This document shows positions 46,291 to 58,138 of a stretch of DNA of 64,000 bases, piece after piece (positions within the stretch are counted from its first letter, which is position 1; each line of letters begins with the position of its first letter). Origin of the DNA: Sipunculus nudus (taxonomy: Eukaryota; Annelida; Sipuncula; Golfingiida; Sipunculidae); assembly GCA_026874595.1 (NCBI GenBank), contig CM049306.1, positions 96,403,642 to 96,467,641 of the forward strand, in the 5' to 3' direction. A model generated the notes under the pieces. The model worked only from the letters and a program-made list of their open reading frames with translations. It ran no database searches and was not told where the DNA came from. The position numbers and the translations under genes were made by a program.

Positions 46291-48938
46291 TGTAAGGAGT
46301 GGGGGGCTCCCAAAGGAAACCAAACACGTTTGCTGCTCTCTAGTATCTTTAATACTGTAGTTTAGTGTACATGACAGCTGGTCGAGAAGGAGGTTGCAAA
46401 AGGTGGTTGACACCTGTACAAATAAAAGGACAGATTTAGTCGGATGTCCATGAAACGCTATGCATAACATGCAACACAAATGCTGATAAAACAGCTATAG
46501 GCATAATGAAAGCCTTTACGACTAAATATATAGTATCTCTGCGTTAAAACCATTAAACATACAAGAAAACAAATAATCATATACTGTACATAAATACAAT
46601 CACTCAGTGACATATGCTAGTCCGAGCCCTATATCCTTAGCTAAAGATATGATGCAGACACCATAATTGCTTCATGAACCGGTCAATAAGATCTCCAGAT
46701 CTATATACCCACCGTGAACATACCGTGCGCCAGATTCGCAATAGCCTACAACCACAGCACCATGTACATGAATGTAACAATATGTAAGGCTAACACTATT
46801 ATCCTAAAGATGTAACCGAATAAGGTGTGATCAGCACCCAAATCTCTAGATAATATCGCAGATAAATCATGTTCGTTCCCGGTTGCAGCTAATACTACAA
46901 TCCATGTTCACTAAATATCTTCTCCGAATGTCCATCTAAACGGTGTTATCACATTAATCTATAGCGATTGGAACTTCAAGGACAAACATATAAAATGTGA
47001 AACTCAGTAATCCTTGCGCTGGACACACACATAATGCACAGGATAAACATAACCTGATGAAACGTAGCACGACCTTCACACGGCATAAGAGAAATGTACA
47101 GATAAACATACAAAAGTATAGAAGAATCAAGGTCTCTGTCATGTGAGCATATAGCCGAGAGGTATGGTTGAATTATAAAAATACAATTATCAGTGATAAA
47201 TCTACTCATTATTTAACCGAATGACTTATAACACTAGAAGACAAATCCTGCCTAAACAAATACCATCAGTATCCCTTCAGTCATAAACCTAGCAGGTAAT
47301 AGTTCAAGTCATATCAAGTGACCTTAGCAATGACAATAATAAGTGTTCACATACTTTCATAATGCAAAACATTATGGGAACATCCACATCCGAAAATGCA
47401 GTAAACTTAGCCCAACGCAAACTGATTTGGTCAGCAGTACCTTCATATTATGCATAATGAAATACAAGTTATTCTCTCAATAATGGGCCAAGATACCCTA
47501 CTTACATACAACCAAAAAGTACTGGTATTGTCCGAATCAAGTAACAGCAGCAAATAAAACAGTTTTAGAAGCCAGCTCTGTCCTTAACAACTAATGCTCC
47601 CATAGCATACGCGGAATCATATCAGTATATCCACAAGATAATTTAAACCACTATGGTTGACTGGAAATGAAAACATCTCCATGAATATTGTTCAGTTTAC
47701 ATATACCAGCACAGCATGGCATTACTTTACTTAACCACTGGGCTTTTGCAATAATATTGCATCCTACTTTAACCCTCAAACTGATATTACATGGCATGAT
47801 ATCCGTCAGCCCTCCAATAAACTAAGTCTCACCACTGCCACTAGGGGGGGCCACATGTCGGATGGATGACATGGGCAATATATACTCTGGTGAGCTCCTT
47901 GTCAATCAGTTATTTCCATCTCAGTATCTCCAAACTATTATACACAGTGAAACATCTTCACCCAGAAGCAGTATGATCATCTTCTGTCAACCAAGGAATC
48001 TGTTTACAGGGTAACTGTTCGATAGTGCCCTCCTGTCCCAGAATATTACCCCATATGGGACTTCCCACTCAATATGATTTAAAACCTGGGACTCATCATC
48101 TACAGAGTATAAAATACCTATACATAATAATGCTATTCCAAATACAGCTCAGGACTGCCGTAAATAAACGGTAATATCCTCACATAACCCAAAAACCTTA
48201 GTCCAAATACCAGGATATACCACAAAAGACATGCAAGCAAATCAAAATACATAATGCATATGAATATCATGCGCACAAGTCTCATAAGCAAATATCTCCA
48301 CTAGACTGTAGTACTTCTTCAACATGGTGTAGTCAAAATGTAGAGATAACATGACGAACCTGCATTACTAACTCGTCCGCCAACACAATCGTTACACTGG
48401 GTTACACTAATCATCATATAAGTGAACAAGGGGTCTCCAATAAAATATTCTACAACATCGGACTCGTATTTAACATTAAACATTTCCAGCGGGGATGCTG
48501 GGCCTCAAGTACGTGTACACGCTGACGTAATCACGTGACAAGGGCCTCCATGACAGTTAGAATGTAGAGAGCTCCGGCCATTACTTTAATCGCCAACTAT
48601 ACACAAAATACCTAATGACAACAAAAAAGACCCTTACCTACGGCTCAAACATCAAAGCCACTTCACTCCGGTAACCGTCATAAGACTCCCAGACAACAAA
48701 AACGGCCCCAAAACTGGTCAAACTGTGAGAACTCAGCCCGCTGCCCCAACTGCGAAATACTGGCGGAACTAGTCTGACGAACAACCTCACCGCGCATGCC
48801 CGGGGCAAAAGCGCTACTCAGATTAATCTACCAAATCGTCGCTAGAGGGCAGCACCTCTCGGTGTCCCTGAATCATTTAACTAAACTTTGACTAGTTTAT
48901 CAACCGCTGACTCTAATATAGGTTGATACATGGTCACA
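46291..48938 (-). repeat. LTR 2 (shared middle LTR), 2648 bp
   Basis: It has the same termini as LTR 1 and serves as 5' LTR of unit 1 and 3' LTR of unit 2. No target duplication borders it, which distinguishes a tandem array from two separate insertions. Confidence 0.92.
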
Positions 48939-48953
48939 CACGCCCCTCCTTTT
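48939..48953 (-). promoter_or_regulatory. Polypurine tract of internal unit 2
   Basis: Identical to the tract at 39743-39757 and directly against LTR 2. Confidence 0.8.
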
Positions 48954-49109
48954 GCAAACTACACACTCCAACCTAAGTAGAAAGAGGCTATTGTAATACA
49001 TGGTACTAAATCCTACCATAATAGTGTAAGAAAGCAGAGGAGTCTAACAACTTATACAAACACAGATATAGAATGTAGTGTTCACATGTAACAATAACGG
49101 AGAGTACAA

Positions 49110-52100
49110 TCAAAATTTACCAATGTCAATTAGTGTCTCTCCACCAAGAAGGAAACCTTTTGCACAATCAACACCGTGGCATGCTTTGCTCGTCTGGGTT
49201 GAAACTGCGGACTTGGGTAGATGATATGGATTGGAATGGTAACCAGCCGTAGTCCTGTCGGTTCTGTGCACCGGCAAAGTCTCTGGTTGTGTCTCACAGC
49301 ACGGCCCATCAGGCGTAACATCTCCCTGGACCACTGGTTGAGGTTCTACGACTGGCTCTGACAAGTCCAATGGGTTAGGCTGGGGCGTTTCCCATTGAGG
49401 TGGCTCCTCGGCTAACAAGAAGCCTGGAAATTCATCGTCCACGTCCGGAGCTGGGTCATCCCCAACCTCCTGCTGTTCCTCTGGCCATTCTGGAAGTAAT
49501 ACTGGTTGCTCCTCCCGCGGTGTGGGGCAGAGCGTCAACTGTCGGCGATTCACCCACATGTTCTCACCCGACCCAACAGCTGGCTCAATCTGATATATGT
49601 CATCTTTCTTTCTTATCACTTTGTAGACCGTGGATCCGAAACTATCCTGGATCTTAACTCGGCCGGCCGGATACTGTCTCAGGTAAACTCTAGCACCAAC
49701 TGACAATGGCACCTCAGTGGCCTTCTTATCAAACTCTCGCTTTCGGTTTATCGCAGTGCGGTTCAACTTTTCCTGCACAAAGGCATACGATTCTTGGAGC
49801 TTCCTCTGATGGAGCTCAACCCAGTTGGTTGGAGTCATCTCCCTCTCTCCCTCTGGGTCCAGACAAATGCAAAGCCCCAAGTCAGATGGCAGCCTCGGAT
49901 CTCGTCCGTAGAGCATATAGAATGGCGAATACCCCGTGGTGCTGTGCGGGGTCGCATTATAAGAAAACACTAGCTCTCCTAGGTATTCCGGCCACTTATT
50001 CTTTCGCTCGGGGGGAAGGGACCTCAGCAAATCATGCATGGTACGGTTGAAACGTTCGGTCTGTCCGTTCCCCATGGGATGGTACCTTGTAGTGTGTGAC
50101 CGCTTCACACCGTACCACTCGCACAACTGGTGAACGATTTGGGCCTCAAACGAACGGCCCTGATCTGCGTGAATGCGACAGGGTGGACCAAACCGGTGAA
50201 ACCATTCTCTTACTAGAACACGCGCAACTGTCGACGCCTTCTGGTCTCTGGTAGGCACCGCCACCACCCATTTGGTGAACACATCCGTAAGTACCAAAAC
50301 ATTCTCTCGTCCGTCTGTAGCCCTTTCTAACAGGGTGAAATCAATACACACAACTTCTAGAGGCCTACTGGCTGATATGGATCCCAAAGGTGGGCGCACT
50401 TTCTGAAGCTTGGCCAGCTTGCATCTGTCACAATTGTCGATATAACTCCGCACATCCGCTGCCATCCTTGGCCAATAATACTTTGATCTTAGCATTAACT
50501 CGGTGCGCTCTACTCCCTGGTGGCCATGTCTGTCGTGTAGACTTTTCAAAGCATCATCTCGCAGAGACTTTGGTAGCACAATTTGTCTCAGTTCTCCCAA
50601 CAGTGGATCAATGACCTTTCGGTAGAGAACCCCCTTCATCTGGTTCATCCTCGGCCACTGACGAAACATCAACTGCTGTGCAGCAGTCTGGTATTTCCGA
50701 ACACGTAAAGCGGGTTTCTCGCCCTTCTCCCAGTAATGTAAGAATTCCCCAATGTCTGGGTCGTCGGTTTGTAGTTTCCCAACTGCTTCAAGAGACAATG
50801 TCGGCAAGCTAGTTGCACTATTATCGCAAGTGACTTGTAACTTTGCTGTAGGAGATACTTGTTTGTCCTGGAGTGCAGCATGTATGCCTGGTGGGACTTC
50901 CGTAGTAACCGATACCTGACAGAGTGTCTGGTGAATCTCCTCAGTGTCCCATGGCCTTCTATCCTGACGCGACAATGCATCGGCATTGATGTTCGCTTTG
51001 CCAGAGCGGTACACCATATCAAAATCAAACACGGCAAGCATTGATGCCCATCGTTGCTCCGTGGCAGTGAGTTTTGCCTGTTTCATCAAATAAGTCAGCG
51101 GATTACTGTCCGTCAATACGGTGAACTTTCCATACTGGAGGTAATCTCTAAACTGATCACAAACGGCCCACTTCAACGCAACGAATTCCAAGCGCTTGGA
51201 GCTGTACTGGCTAGGGTTTCTCTCTGTACCCCTAAGGCCCCTACTGGCATATGCGATGACTTTTTTAGTGCCTCCCTGCTCCTGGCTTAAAACTGCTCCT
51301 AGACCCTGCATAGACGCATCCGTCTCCAAGATAAAAGGTAGTCCGAAGTCGGGGTAACCTAGGAGTGGAGTCTCAGTCAGTACCCTCCTTAACTGTTCAA
51401 ACGCTGCCTGGTGTTCCGGTAGCCACAGACCTGAGAGGTCTACTCGCTTAGACTTGTGCGATTTCTGGTTTCGCATTGCAACGCCTGTCAATCTATGCAA
51501 AGGAGCCGCGATCTTAGCAAACTGGGGCACAAAACGTCTGTAATACGACGCAAATCCCAAAAATCTACGTAACTCACGCAGGTTCAGTGGTATTGGCCAG
51601 TCTGCCACAGCTCTGATCTTATCGGGGTCCGTAGAGATACCGTCGCCTGAGATCCGGTGCCCCAGGAATTTAACCTCTTTGCAAAAGAGTTCACATTTCT
51701 CCGCCTTGAGTTTCAGTCCATGGGTTCTAAGTTTCCGGAGGACAACCTCGAGACGTTCCAAACTTTCACCGATTGTCTCTCCATAGACAATAATGTCATC
51801 CAGATACACTAACAGAATCATGAAGACATCTTCCCTGAAGACCTGTGACATAAGTCGTTGCCACGTAGCCGGACTATTGGCAAGACCGAAAGGCATCCTG
51901 CTGTATTCAAAAAGGCCAAACGGCGTAGTAAAAGCCGTCTTTCTGCAATCTTCAGGAACCACCTCCACCTGGTGGTAGGCGGAAGCCAAGTCGAGAGTGG
52001 TAAAGTATTTTGCTCCCCGTAGAGCCTCTAGACTTTCCTGAATCCTTGGAAGAGGAAACACATCTCTTCGAATCTTTTTGTTTAATTTTCTGTAGTCGAC

Positions 52101-54194
52101 ACATAGTCTTATATCGCCAGACTTTTTCTGTACAACTACAATCGGTGAAGCATACTCCGAGCTGCTCTCCCGAATGACGCCTTGTTGGACCAAATCTTTC
52201 AAATGGTCTCGTACTTTGCTGATAAGCAGTGGGTGAATCCGCCGGTATGGTTCTTGAATCGGCACAGAGTCCTCTGTTTTGATAGGATGTTGAATGCTCT
52301 TAGTAACCGGTATTGGTTCCCCTTTCTTCAGGAAAACATCCTTGAACTCTAGCAACAACTGCTCCAACTTTGCTTTCTCAAGGGAAGTCCCCTCAAAATT
52401 ACTTAAGTCGACTGAAGGTAGCTCAGTCCTTGCATCTCCCGCACCACCTCGCATAACGCACAAGCCATGCCCATCTTGTTCCACTTGTATATCCTCGAGC
52501 TCTTTCTGAACTAACTCAGCAGCGGAGACGAGTCCAACCCTCGTATTTGGCTTCAAAACCACGTCCTCGTGACTTGAGTTGACTACCTGAACCAACAACT
52601 GTCCTCTAGGGTCTTCAACCCAGGTAGGAGCTAACATAACGCCTCCTTTTACTGGTTGTGTGAATGGCTCTACCAACAGGGATGCACTGGCTCTTGGAAC
52701 CCTGACCTTAATAGCACTCACACTGCGTGCTGGAACACGGATCTCCGCAGTTTCACAAACTCTGGCAAACTTTCCCGAGATACTGGTCATCGCCCGGGGT
52801 GCCTCAGGTAACTGCTGCATTACAAGGTCTTTAAACTGTGGCACAAGGGAGAGGACATTTGTGCCCAATAAACCTGGCATCGCTTCGCGCTTTTCCTTTA
52901 CTTCAGGGGTGTCCTTTGCTACTAGGATTCCAGCATCCTTAACTACCTGATCACAGACCTTCACATCAACCGTGAGCAATCCCAGGTAGGAAATATCCAA
53001 TCCGTTAGCAGCATGAAGGGTAAGCCACTCGTGGGTTTCAAGCAAATCATCCTGAGAGAAGTGTTGTTCGAAAAATGCCTCTGACATCGTTGACACTTGC
53101 GAGCCCGTGTCAACTAAACATTTTATCTGGTGACCTCCAATCTCTGCAACCACAACTGGCCTGCCACCAACTGTTCGAGACACAAGTTCGCCCCCCATGT
53201 GTTCATGTGCAACAGCGCCTGACGAGTCTGCAGTCGCACCAGCATTCCCTGTCTGCTGTGTCTGTGGCTCGGCTTTGCGTTTTGGACAATTTCTCCGTAT
53301 ATGTCCAGGCTCCTGACAATGAAAGCATACTAATTGACCCCGTCCTGAGGAAGCAACTCCGCTCCCTCGCTTTAGTCGCTCATTCTCCCGGGTGAGTTCT
53401 AACTGTTGCTTCTGACTCTCTCTTAACTCAGACCGGAGCCTGCCCAGGTCTCTACGCAGTTCCTTGACCTCCTTTGCTAGGGTACCGTCACCGCCAGTCT
53501 CATCCGACCCAGCCACTACATGGCGTGAAGTCGGCCTGCCATTTCCCTGTGACTCCTCTCCTTCAGCTATCGCAAAAGCCTCTGCACGGAGTTCCTTGAA
53601 TGACATGTCTCTATTCAGGCGTACAAGTTTCTTTAGGTCACGGCGCAAGTTAGCGTCACGCACATTCTCCGCAAACCGTGTTTTCAGCATTCCATCTTTA
53701 TCCGACACCCTGTTCTTATCCTTACTAATTACCCTTTCTATCAAGGTCATCAGAGCTAGTGAAAATTCACGCAGAGTCTCCTTGGGCTCTTGCCTCCGAT
53801 GGTAAAAGACGTCAAGCAGCTGTTCCGCAGAGCGTTTTTCACCAAACGTGCTCTCCAACAGTTCAAATAGCTGCTCTGGTTCTGTAACCACTTCGCACTT
53901 AACCTCCGCCTTAGCTTGTCCCTCGAGATGAGCTATAAGCAGGTCTACCGCCTCCTGCCCTTCCAGGCCCTGACTACGAAGAGCGCCCCTGGCCTCCAAA
54001 ACCCAATCTGACAACCTAAGCGTGTCACCACTATAACATGAAAGCTTCCTTTGTGCGTAGACCACTCGTAGTGGAGCTGGCTGTGGTGCTTGAGGTGGTG
54101 TTGCTTCCCTGGCCGCTCCCTCAACTACACTGAGCCGCCCCTGTAAGCTAATTACTAGTTCGCGCAACTGATCCACCTCTTGCTGGTTCGCCAT
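49110..54194 (-). CDS. Gypsy Gag-Pol polyprotein, copy 2 (1694 aa, intact)
   Basis: Same length and frame as copy 1, with all catalytic residues kept. Two residue changes are seen: Pro to Ser at residue 402 (base 52991) and Ala to Thr at residue 1480 (base 49757). Two silent changes were also seen (51576 and 51588). All four are C-to-T or G-to-A transitions and three fall in CpG. The frame remains intact, so both copies could be competent if transcribed. The middle LTR could drive copy 1 and LTR 3 could drive copy 2. Confidence 0.96.
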   Translation of the reverse strand: MANQQEVDQLRELVISLQGRLSVVEGAAREATPPQAPQPAPLRVVYAQRKLSCYSGDTLRLSDWVLEARGALRSQGLEGQEAVDLLIAHLEGQAKAEVKCEVVTEPEQLFELLESTFGEKRSAEQLLDVFYHRRQEPKETLREFSLALMTLIERVISKDKNRVSDKDGMLKTRFAENVRDANLRRDLKKLVRLNRDMSFKELRAEAFAIAEGEESQGNGRPTSRHVVAGSDETGGDGTLAKEVKELRRDLGRLRSELRESQKQQLELTRENERLKRGSGVASSGRGQLVCFHCQEPGHIRRNCPKRKAEPQTQQTGNAGATADSSGAVAHEHMGGELVSRTVGGRPVVVAEIGGHQIKCLVDTGSQVSTMSEAFFEQHFSQDDLLETHEWLTLHAANGLDISYLGLLTVDVKVCDQVVKDAGILVAKDTPEVKEKREAMPGLLGTNVLSLVPQFKDLVMQQLPEAPRAMTSISGKFARVCETAEIRVPARSVSAIKVRVPRASASLLVEPFTQPVKGGVMLAPTWVEDPRGQLLVQVVNSSHEDVVLKPNTRVGLVSAAELVQKELEDIQVEQDGHGLCVMRGGAGDARTELPSVDLSNFEGTSLEKAKLEQLLLEFKDVFLKKGEPIPVTKSIQHPIKTEDSVPIQEPYRRIHPLLISKVRDHLKDLVQQGVIRESSSEYASPIVVVQKKSGDIRLCVDYRKLNKKIRRDVFPLPRIQESLEALRGAKYFTTLDLASAYHQVEVVPEDCRKTAFTTPFGLFEYSRMPFGLANSPATWQRLMSQVFREDVFMILLVYLDDIIVYGETIGESLERLEVVLRKLRTHGLKLKAEKCELFCKEVKFLGHRISGDGISTDPDKIRAVADWPIPLNLRELRRFLGFASYYRRFVPQFAKIAAPLHRLTGVAMRNQKSHKSKRVDLSGLWLPEHQAAFEQLRRVLTETPLLGYPDFGLPFILETDASMQGLGAVLSQEQGGTKKVIAYASRGLRGTERNPSQYSSKRLEFVALKWAVCDQFRDYLQYGKFTVLTDSNPLTYLMKQAKLTATEQRWASMLAVFDFDMVYRSGKANINADALSRQDRRPWDTEEIHQTLCQVSVTTEVPPGIHAALQDKQVSPTAKLQVTCDNSATSLPTLSLEAVGKLQTDDPDIGEFLHYWEKGEKPALRVRKYQTAAQQLMFRQWPRMNQMKGVLYRKVIDPLLGELRQIVLPKSLRDDALKSLHDRHGHQGVERTELMLRSKYYWPRMAADVRSYIDNCDRCKLAKLQKVRPPLGSISASRPLEVVCIDFTLLERATDGRENVLVLTDVFTKWVVAVPTRDQKASTVARVLVREWFHRFGPPCRIHADQGRSFEAQIVHQLCEWYGVKRSHTTRYHPMGNGQTERFNRTMHDLLRSLPPERKNKWPEYLGELVFSYNATPHSTTGYSPFYMLYGRDPRLPSDLGLCICLDPEGEREMTPTNWVELHQRKLQESYAFVQEKLNRTAINRKREFDKKATEVPLSVGARVYLRQYPAGRVKIQDSFGSTVYKVIRKKDDIYQIEPAVGSGENMWVNRRQLTLCPTPREEQPVLLPEWPEEQQEVGDDPAPDVDDEFPGFLLAEEPPQWETPQPNPLDLSEPVVEPQPVVQGDVTPDGPCCETQPETLPVHRTDRTTAGYHSNPYHLPKSAVSTQTSKACHGVDCAKGFLLGGETLIDIGKF

Positions 54195-55465
54195 ATCTCA
54201 ACCCAAACGAAGCAACAGCAAAACCACAGACCGAACGGTGTCGATCTAACCACAGTACTGGACAGACCGTAATAGGACCACACTCGGACCAACTAACCAC
54301 TAGACCTCACAGATCTAAACAAGCAGAACCAGTGTCTGCTAAAATAAGGCTTTATCAACTACAATGGCGTCAACACCATGTAACGAGCTAAGTGCTGCCA
54401 TTTATATTACTCACTCCTATCACACCAAAGTGATACTCATGTAGACATACGAATATCAATATATAGACAATGGAGGCTGTGTGACATCGAAACTTACCTG
54501 TATTCCTCCACCGGAACACAATGACTGCTTACATGGTAGTGAAACATGATATTTATGTGTATATAACAAACGGACTATATGGTCACCCTAGCTGTGACCT
54601 CACTGACCAAAGGGGTAACCGTGTGAAATACTCACGAATACATGCAAGTAACTCGACCTGGCCAGTGAACACCAGATTACGCAAAAATCATTAATACTTC
54701 GTATACAAGGCCCTCCGTCGACAGCAACTAAGAGTGCCGCAACACGTTATAACACGTATATCTATAACAATGTCCAAACCGTATCTCAAACAAAACCCTA
54801 CCCAGAATACCCAGGATGGTTCACACATAGATACAGTCAAGGCAATACCTGTTCATTGGAAACCGGCTCTAAGACACAATACTCAAGCTGTTATCACAGG
54901 CTGAAACATAACAAACATTACCCGCACCTATGATGAACATCAAACTGCACATATTAGTAAACATTTCAAGGCCATGATGCAACATCAAGTATGAACAAGC
55001 ACAAAGTCCATAGTCCAGCAACCGCCACTGTTCCGTAGAAAATACCTGAAGAACCAGTCCTTTGCCGCACAGTGGGCGAACAGTAGAGCAATCCCAGTCT
55101 ATCGGCTAACGTCAATGGGCACTGCGGTAACTTCCGCACAAAAACAATCCCTCAAACCATTTCTGTTGCCTCAGCTAGGCCTTTGAACACTGCCGCAACA
55201 TCAACGCAGGATCACATATCACAGGATCACACATCACAGGATCACACATCTGGAACACGATTCCAGACAAATTCCGGTAGCTTATGGCAGTCTCCTCGTC
55301 CAGTGCCACAACTGGACACGACTTGGTTTGTTGACCTCTAATCCCATCAATCAGTATGGCTCCACCTGCCAACCACCTTTCTGTCATCAATCAATAATCC
55401 GTTCCACTGTCACAGTGGCAAACCAAACCTCACAGCAAGCACACCTGTCCGTCGTCACAGCAGCA
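54195..55465 (-). other. Leader region of internal unit 2
   Basis: Copy of the leader at 44999-46269, including the 15 bp tandem units (55208-55251) and the 70-codon upstream frame. Confidence 0.75.
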
Positions 55466-55484
55466 AATCCCACCGCTGCCACCA
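55466..55484 (-). promoter_or_regulatory. Primer-binding site, internal unit 2 (leucine tRNA)
   Basis: Identical to the site at 46270-46288 and 2 bases from LTR 3. Confidence 0.85.
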
Positions 55485-55486
55485 GA

Positions 55487-58134
55487 TGTAAGGAGTGGGG
55501 GGCTCCCAAAGGAAACCAAACACGTTTGCTGCTCTCTAGTATCTTTAATACTGTAGTTTAGTGTACATGACAGCTGGTCGAGAAGGAGGTTGCAAAAGGT
55601 GGTTGACACCTGTACAAATAAAAGGACAGATTTAGTCGGATGTCCATGAAACGCTATGCATAACATGCAACACAAATGCTGATAAAACAGCTATAGGCAT
55701 AATGAAAGCCTTTACGACTAAATATATAGTATCTCTGCGTTAAAACCATTAAACATACAAGAAAACAAATAATCATATACTGTACATAAATACAATCACT
55801 CAGTGACATATGCTAGTCCGAGCCCTATATCCTTAGCTAAAGATATGATGCAGACACCATAATTGCTTCATGAACCGGTCAATAAGATCTCCAGATCTAT
55901 ATACCCACCGTGAACATACCGTGCGCCAGATTCGCAATAGCCTACAACCACAGCACCATGTACATGAATGTAACAATATGTAAGGCTAACACTATTATCC
56001 TAAAGATGTAACCGAATAAGGTGTGATCAGCACCCAAATCTCTAGATAATATCGCAGATAAATCATGTTCGTTCCCGGTTGCAGCTAATACTACAATCCA
56101 TGTTCACTAAATATCTTCTCCGAATGTCCATCTAAACGGTGTTATCACATTAATCTATAGCGATTGGAACTTCAAGGACAAACATATAAAATGTGAAACT
56201 CAGTAATCCTTGCGCTGGACACACACATAATGCACAGGATAAACATAACCTGATGAAACGTAGCACGACCTTCACACGGCATAAGAGAAATGTACAGATA
56301 AACATACAAAAGTATAGAAGAATCAAGGTCTCTGTCATGTGAGCATATAGCCGAGAGGTATGGTTGAATTATAAAAATACAATTATCAGTGATAAATCTA
56401 CTCATTATTTAACCGAATGACTTATAACACTAGAAGACAAATCCTGCCTAAACAAATACCATCAGTATCCCTTCAGTCATAAACCTAGCAGGTAATAGTT
56501 CAAGTCATATCAAGTGACCTTAGCAATGACAATAATAAGTGTTCACATACTTTCATAATGCAAAACATTATGGGAACATCCACATCCGAAAATGCAGTAA
56601 ACTTAGCCCAACGCAAACTGATTTGGTCAGCAGTACCTTCATATTATGCATAATGAAATACAAGTTATTCTCTCAATAATGGGCCAAGATACCCTACTTA
56701 CATACAACCAAAAAGTACTGGTATTGTCCGAATCAAGTAACAGCAGCAAATAAAACAGTTTTAGAAGCCAGCTCTGTCCTTAACAACTAATGCTCCCATA
56801 GCATACGCGGAATCATATCAGTATATCCACAAGATAATTTAAACCACTATGGTTGACTGGAAATGAAAACATCTCCATGAATATTGTTCAGTTTACATAT
56901 ACCAGCACAGCATGGCATTACTTTACTTAACCACTGGGCTTTTGCAATAATATTGCATCCTACTTTAACCCTCAAACTGATATTACATGGCATGATATCC
57001 GTCAGCCCTCCAATAAACTAAGTCTCACCACTGCCACTAGGGGGGGCCACATGTCGGATGGATGACATGGGCAATATATACTCTGGTGAGCTCCTTGTCA
57101 ATCAGTTATTTCCATCTCAGTATCTCCAAACTATTATACACAGTGAAACATCTTCACCCAGAAGCAGTATGATCATCTTCTGTCAACCAAGGAATCTGTT
57201 TACAGGGTAACTGTTCGATAGTGCCCTCCTGTCCCAGAATATTACCCCATATGGGACTTCCCACTCAATATGATTTAAAACCTGGGACTCATCATCTACA
57301 GAGTATAAAATACCTATACATAATAATGCTATTCCAAATACAGCTCAGGACTGCCGTAAATAAACGGTAATATCCTCACATAACCCAAAAACCTTAGTCC
57401 AAATACCAGGATATACCACAAAAGACATGCAAGCAAATCAAAATACATAATGCATATGAATATCATGCGCACAAGTCTCATAAGCAAATATCTCCACTAG
57501 ACTGTAGTACTTCTTCAACATGGTGTAGTCAAAATGTAGAGATAACATGACGAACCTGCATTACTAACTCGTCCGCCAACACAATCGTTACACTGGGTTA
57601 CACTAATCATCATATAAGTGAACAAGGGGTCTCCAATAAAATATTCTACAACATCGGACTCGTATTTAACATTAAACATTTCCAGCGGGGATGCTGGGCC
57701 TCAAGTACGTGTACACGCTGACGTAATCACGTGACAAGGGCCTCCATGACAGTTAGAATGTAGAGAGCTCCGGCCATTACTTTAATCGCCAACTATACAC
57801 AAAATACCTAATGACAACAAAAAAGACCCTTACCTACGGCTCAAACATCAAAGCCACTTCACTCCGGTAACCGTCATAAGACTCCCAGACAACAAAAACG
57901 GCCCAAAAACTGGTCAAACTGTGAGAACTCAGCCCGCTGCCCCAACTGCGAAATACTGGCGGAACTAGTCTGACGAACAACCTCACCGCGCATGCCCGGG
58001 GCAAAAGCGCTACTCAGATTAATCTACCAAATCGTCGCTAGAGGGCAGCACCTCTCGGTGTCCCTGAATCATTTAACTAAACTTTGACTAGTTTATCAAC
58101 CGCTGACTCTAATATAGGTTGATACATGGTCACA
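55487..58134 (-). repeat. LTR 3 (5' LTR of the array), 2648 bp
   Basis: Outer LTR on the upstream side in element orientation. Its outer end GGTCACA abuts the TCTT duplication. One difference from LTR 1 and LTR 2 was seen (C to A at 57905). Confidence 0.92.
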
Positions 58135-58138
58135 TCTT
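58135..58138. other. Target-site duplication, right copy (TCTT)
   Basis: Matches 37091-37094. Removing the array and one TCTT keeps the old element's RT frame continuous across the junction. Confidence 0.85.

Larger units (their letters stand above)
37095..58134 (-). mobile_element. Tandem Ty3/Gypsy array: LTR-internal-LTR-internal-LTR
   Basis: Three 2648 bp LTRs (37095, 46291, 55487) alternate with two 6548 bp internal regions. Spacing is exactly 9196 bp both times, so there is no net indel. LTRs read TGTGACC...CCTTACA on the minus strand. A 4 bp TCTT duplication flanks the whole 21,040 bp array and neither inner LTR, so the array descends from one integration that later gained a unit. Each internal region has a primer-binding site, a leader, an intact Gag-Pol frame and a polypurine tract. 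No env-like frame is present. Near identity of the copies implies a recent event. Collapse or duplication in assembly is the main alternative. Confidence 0.93.
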
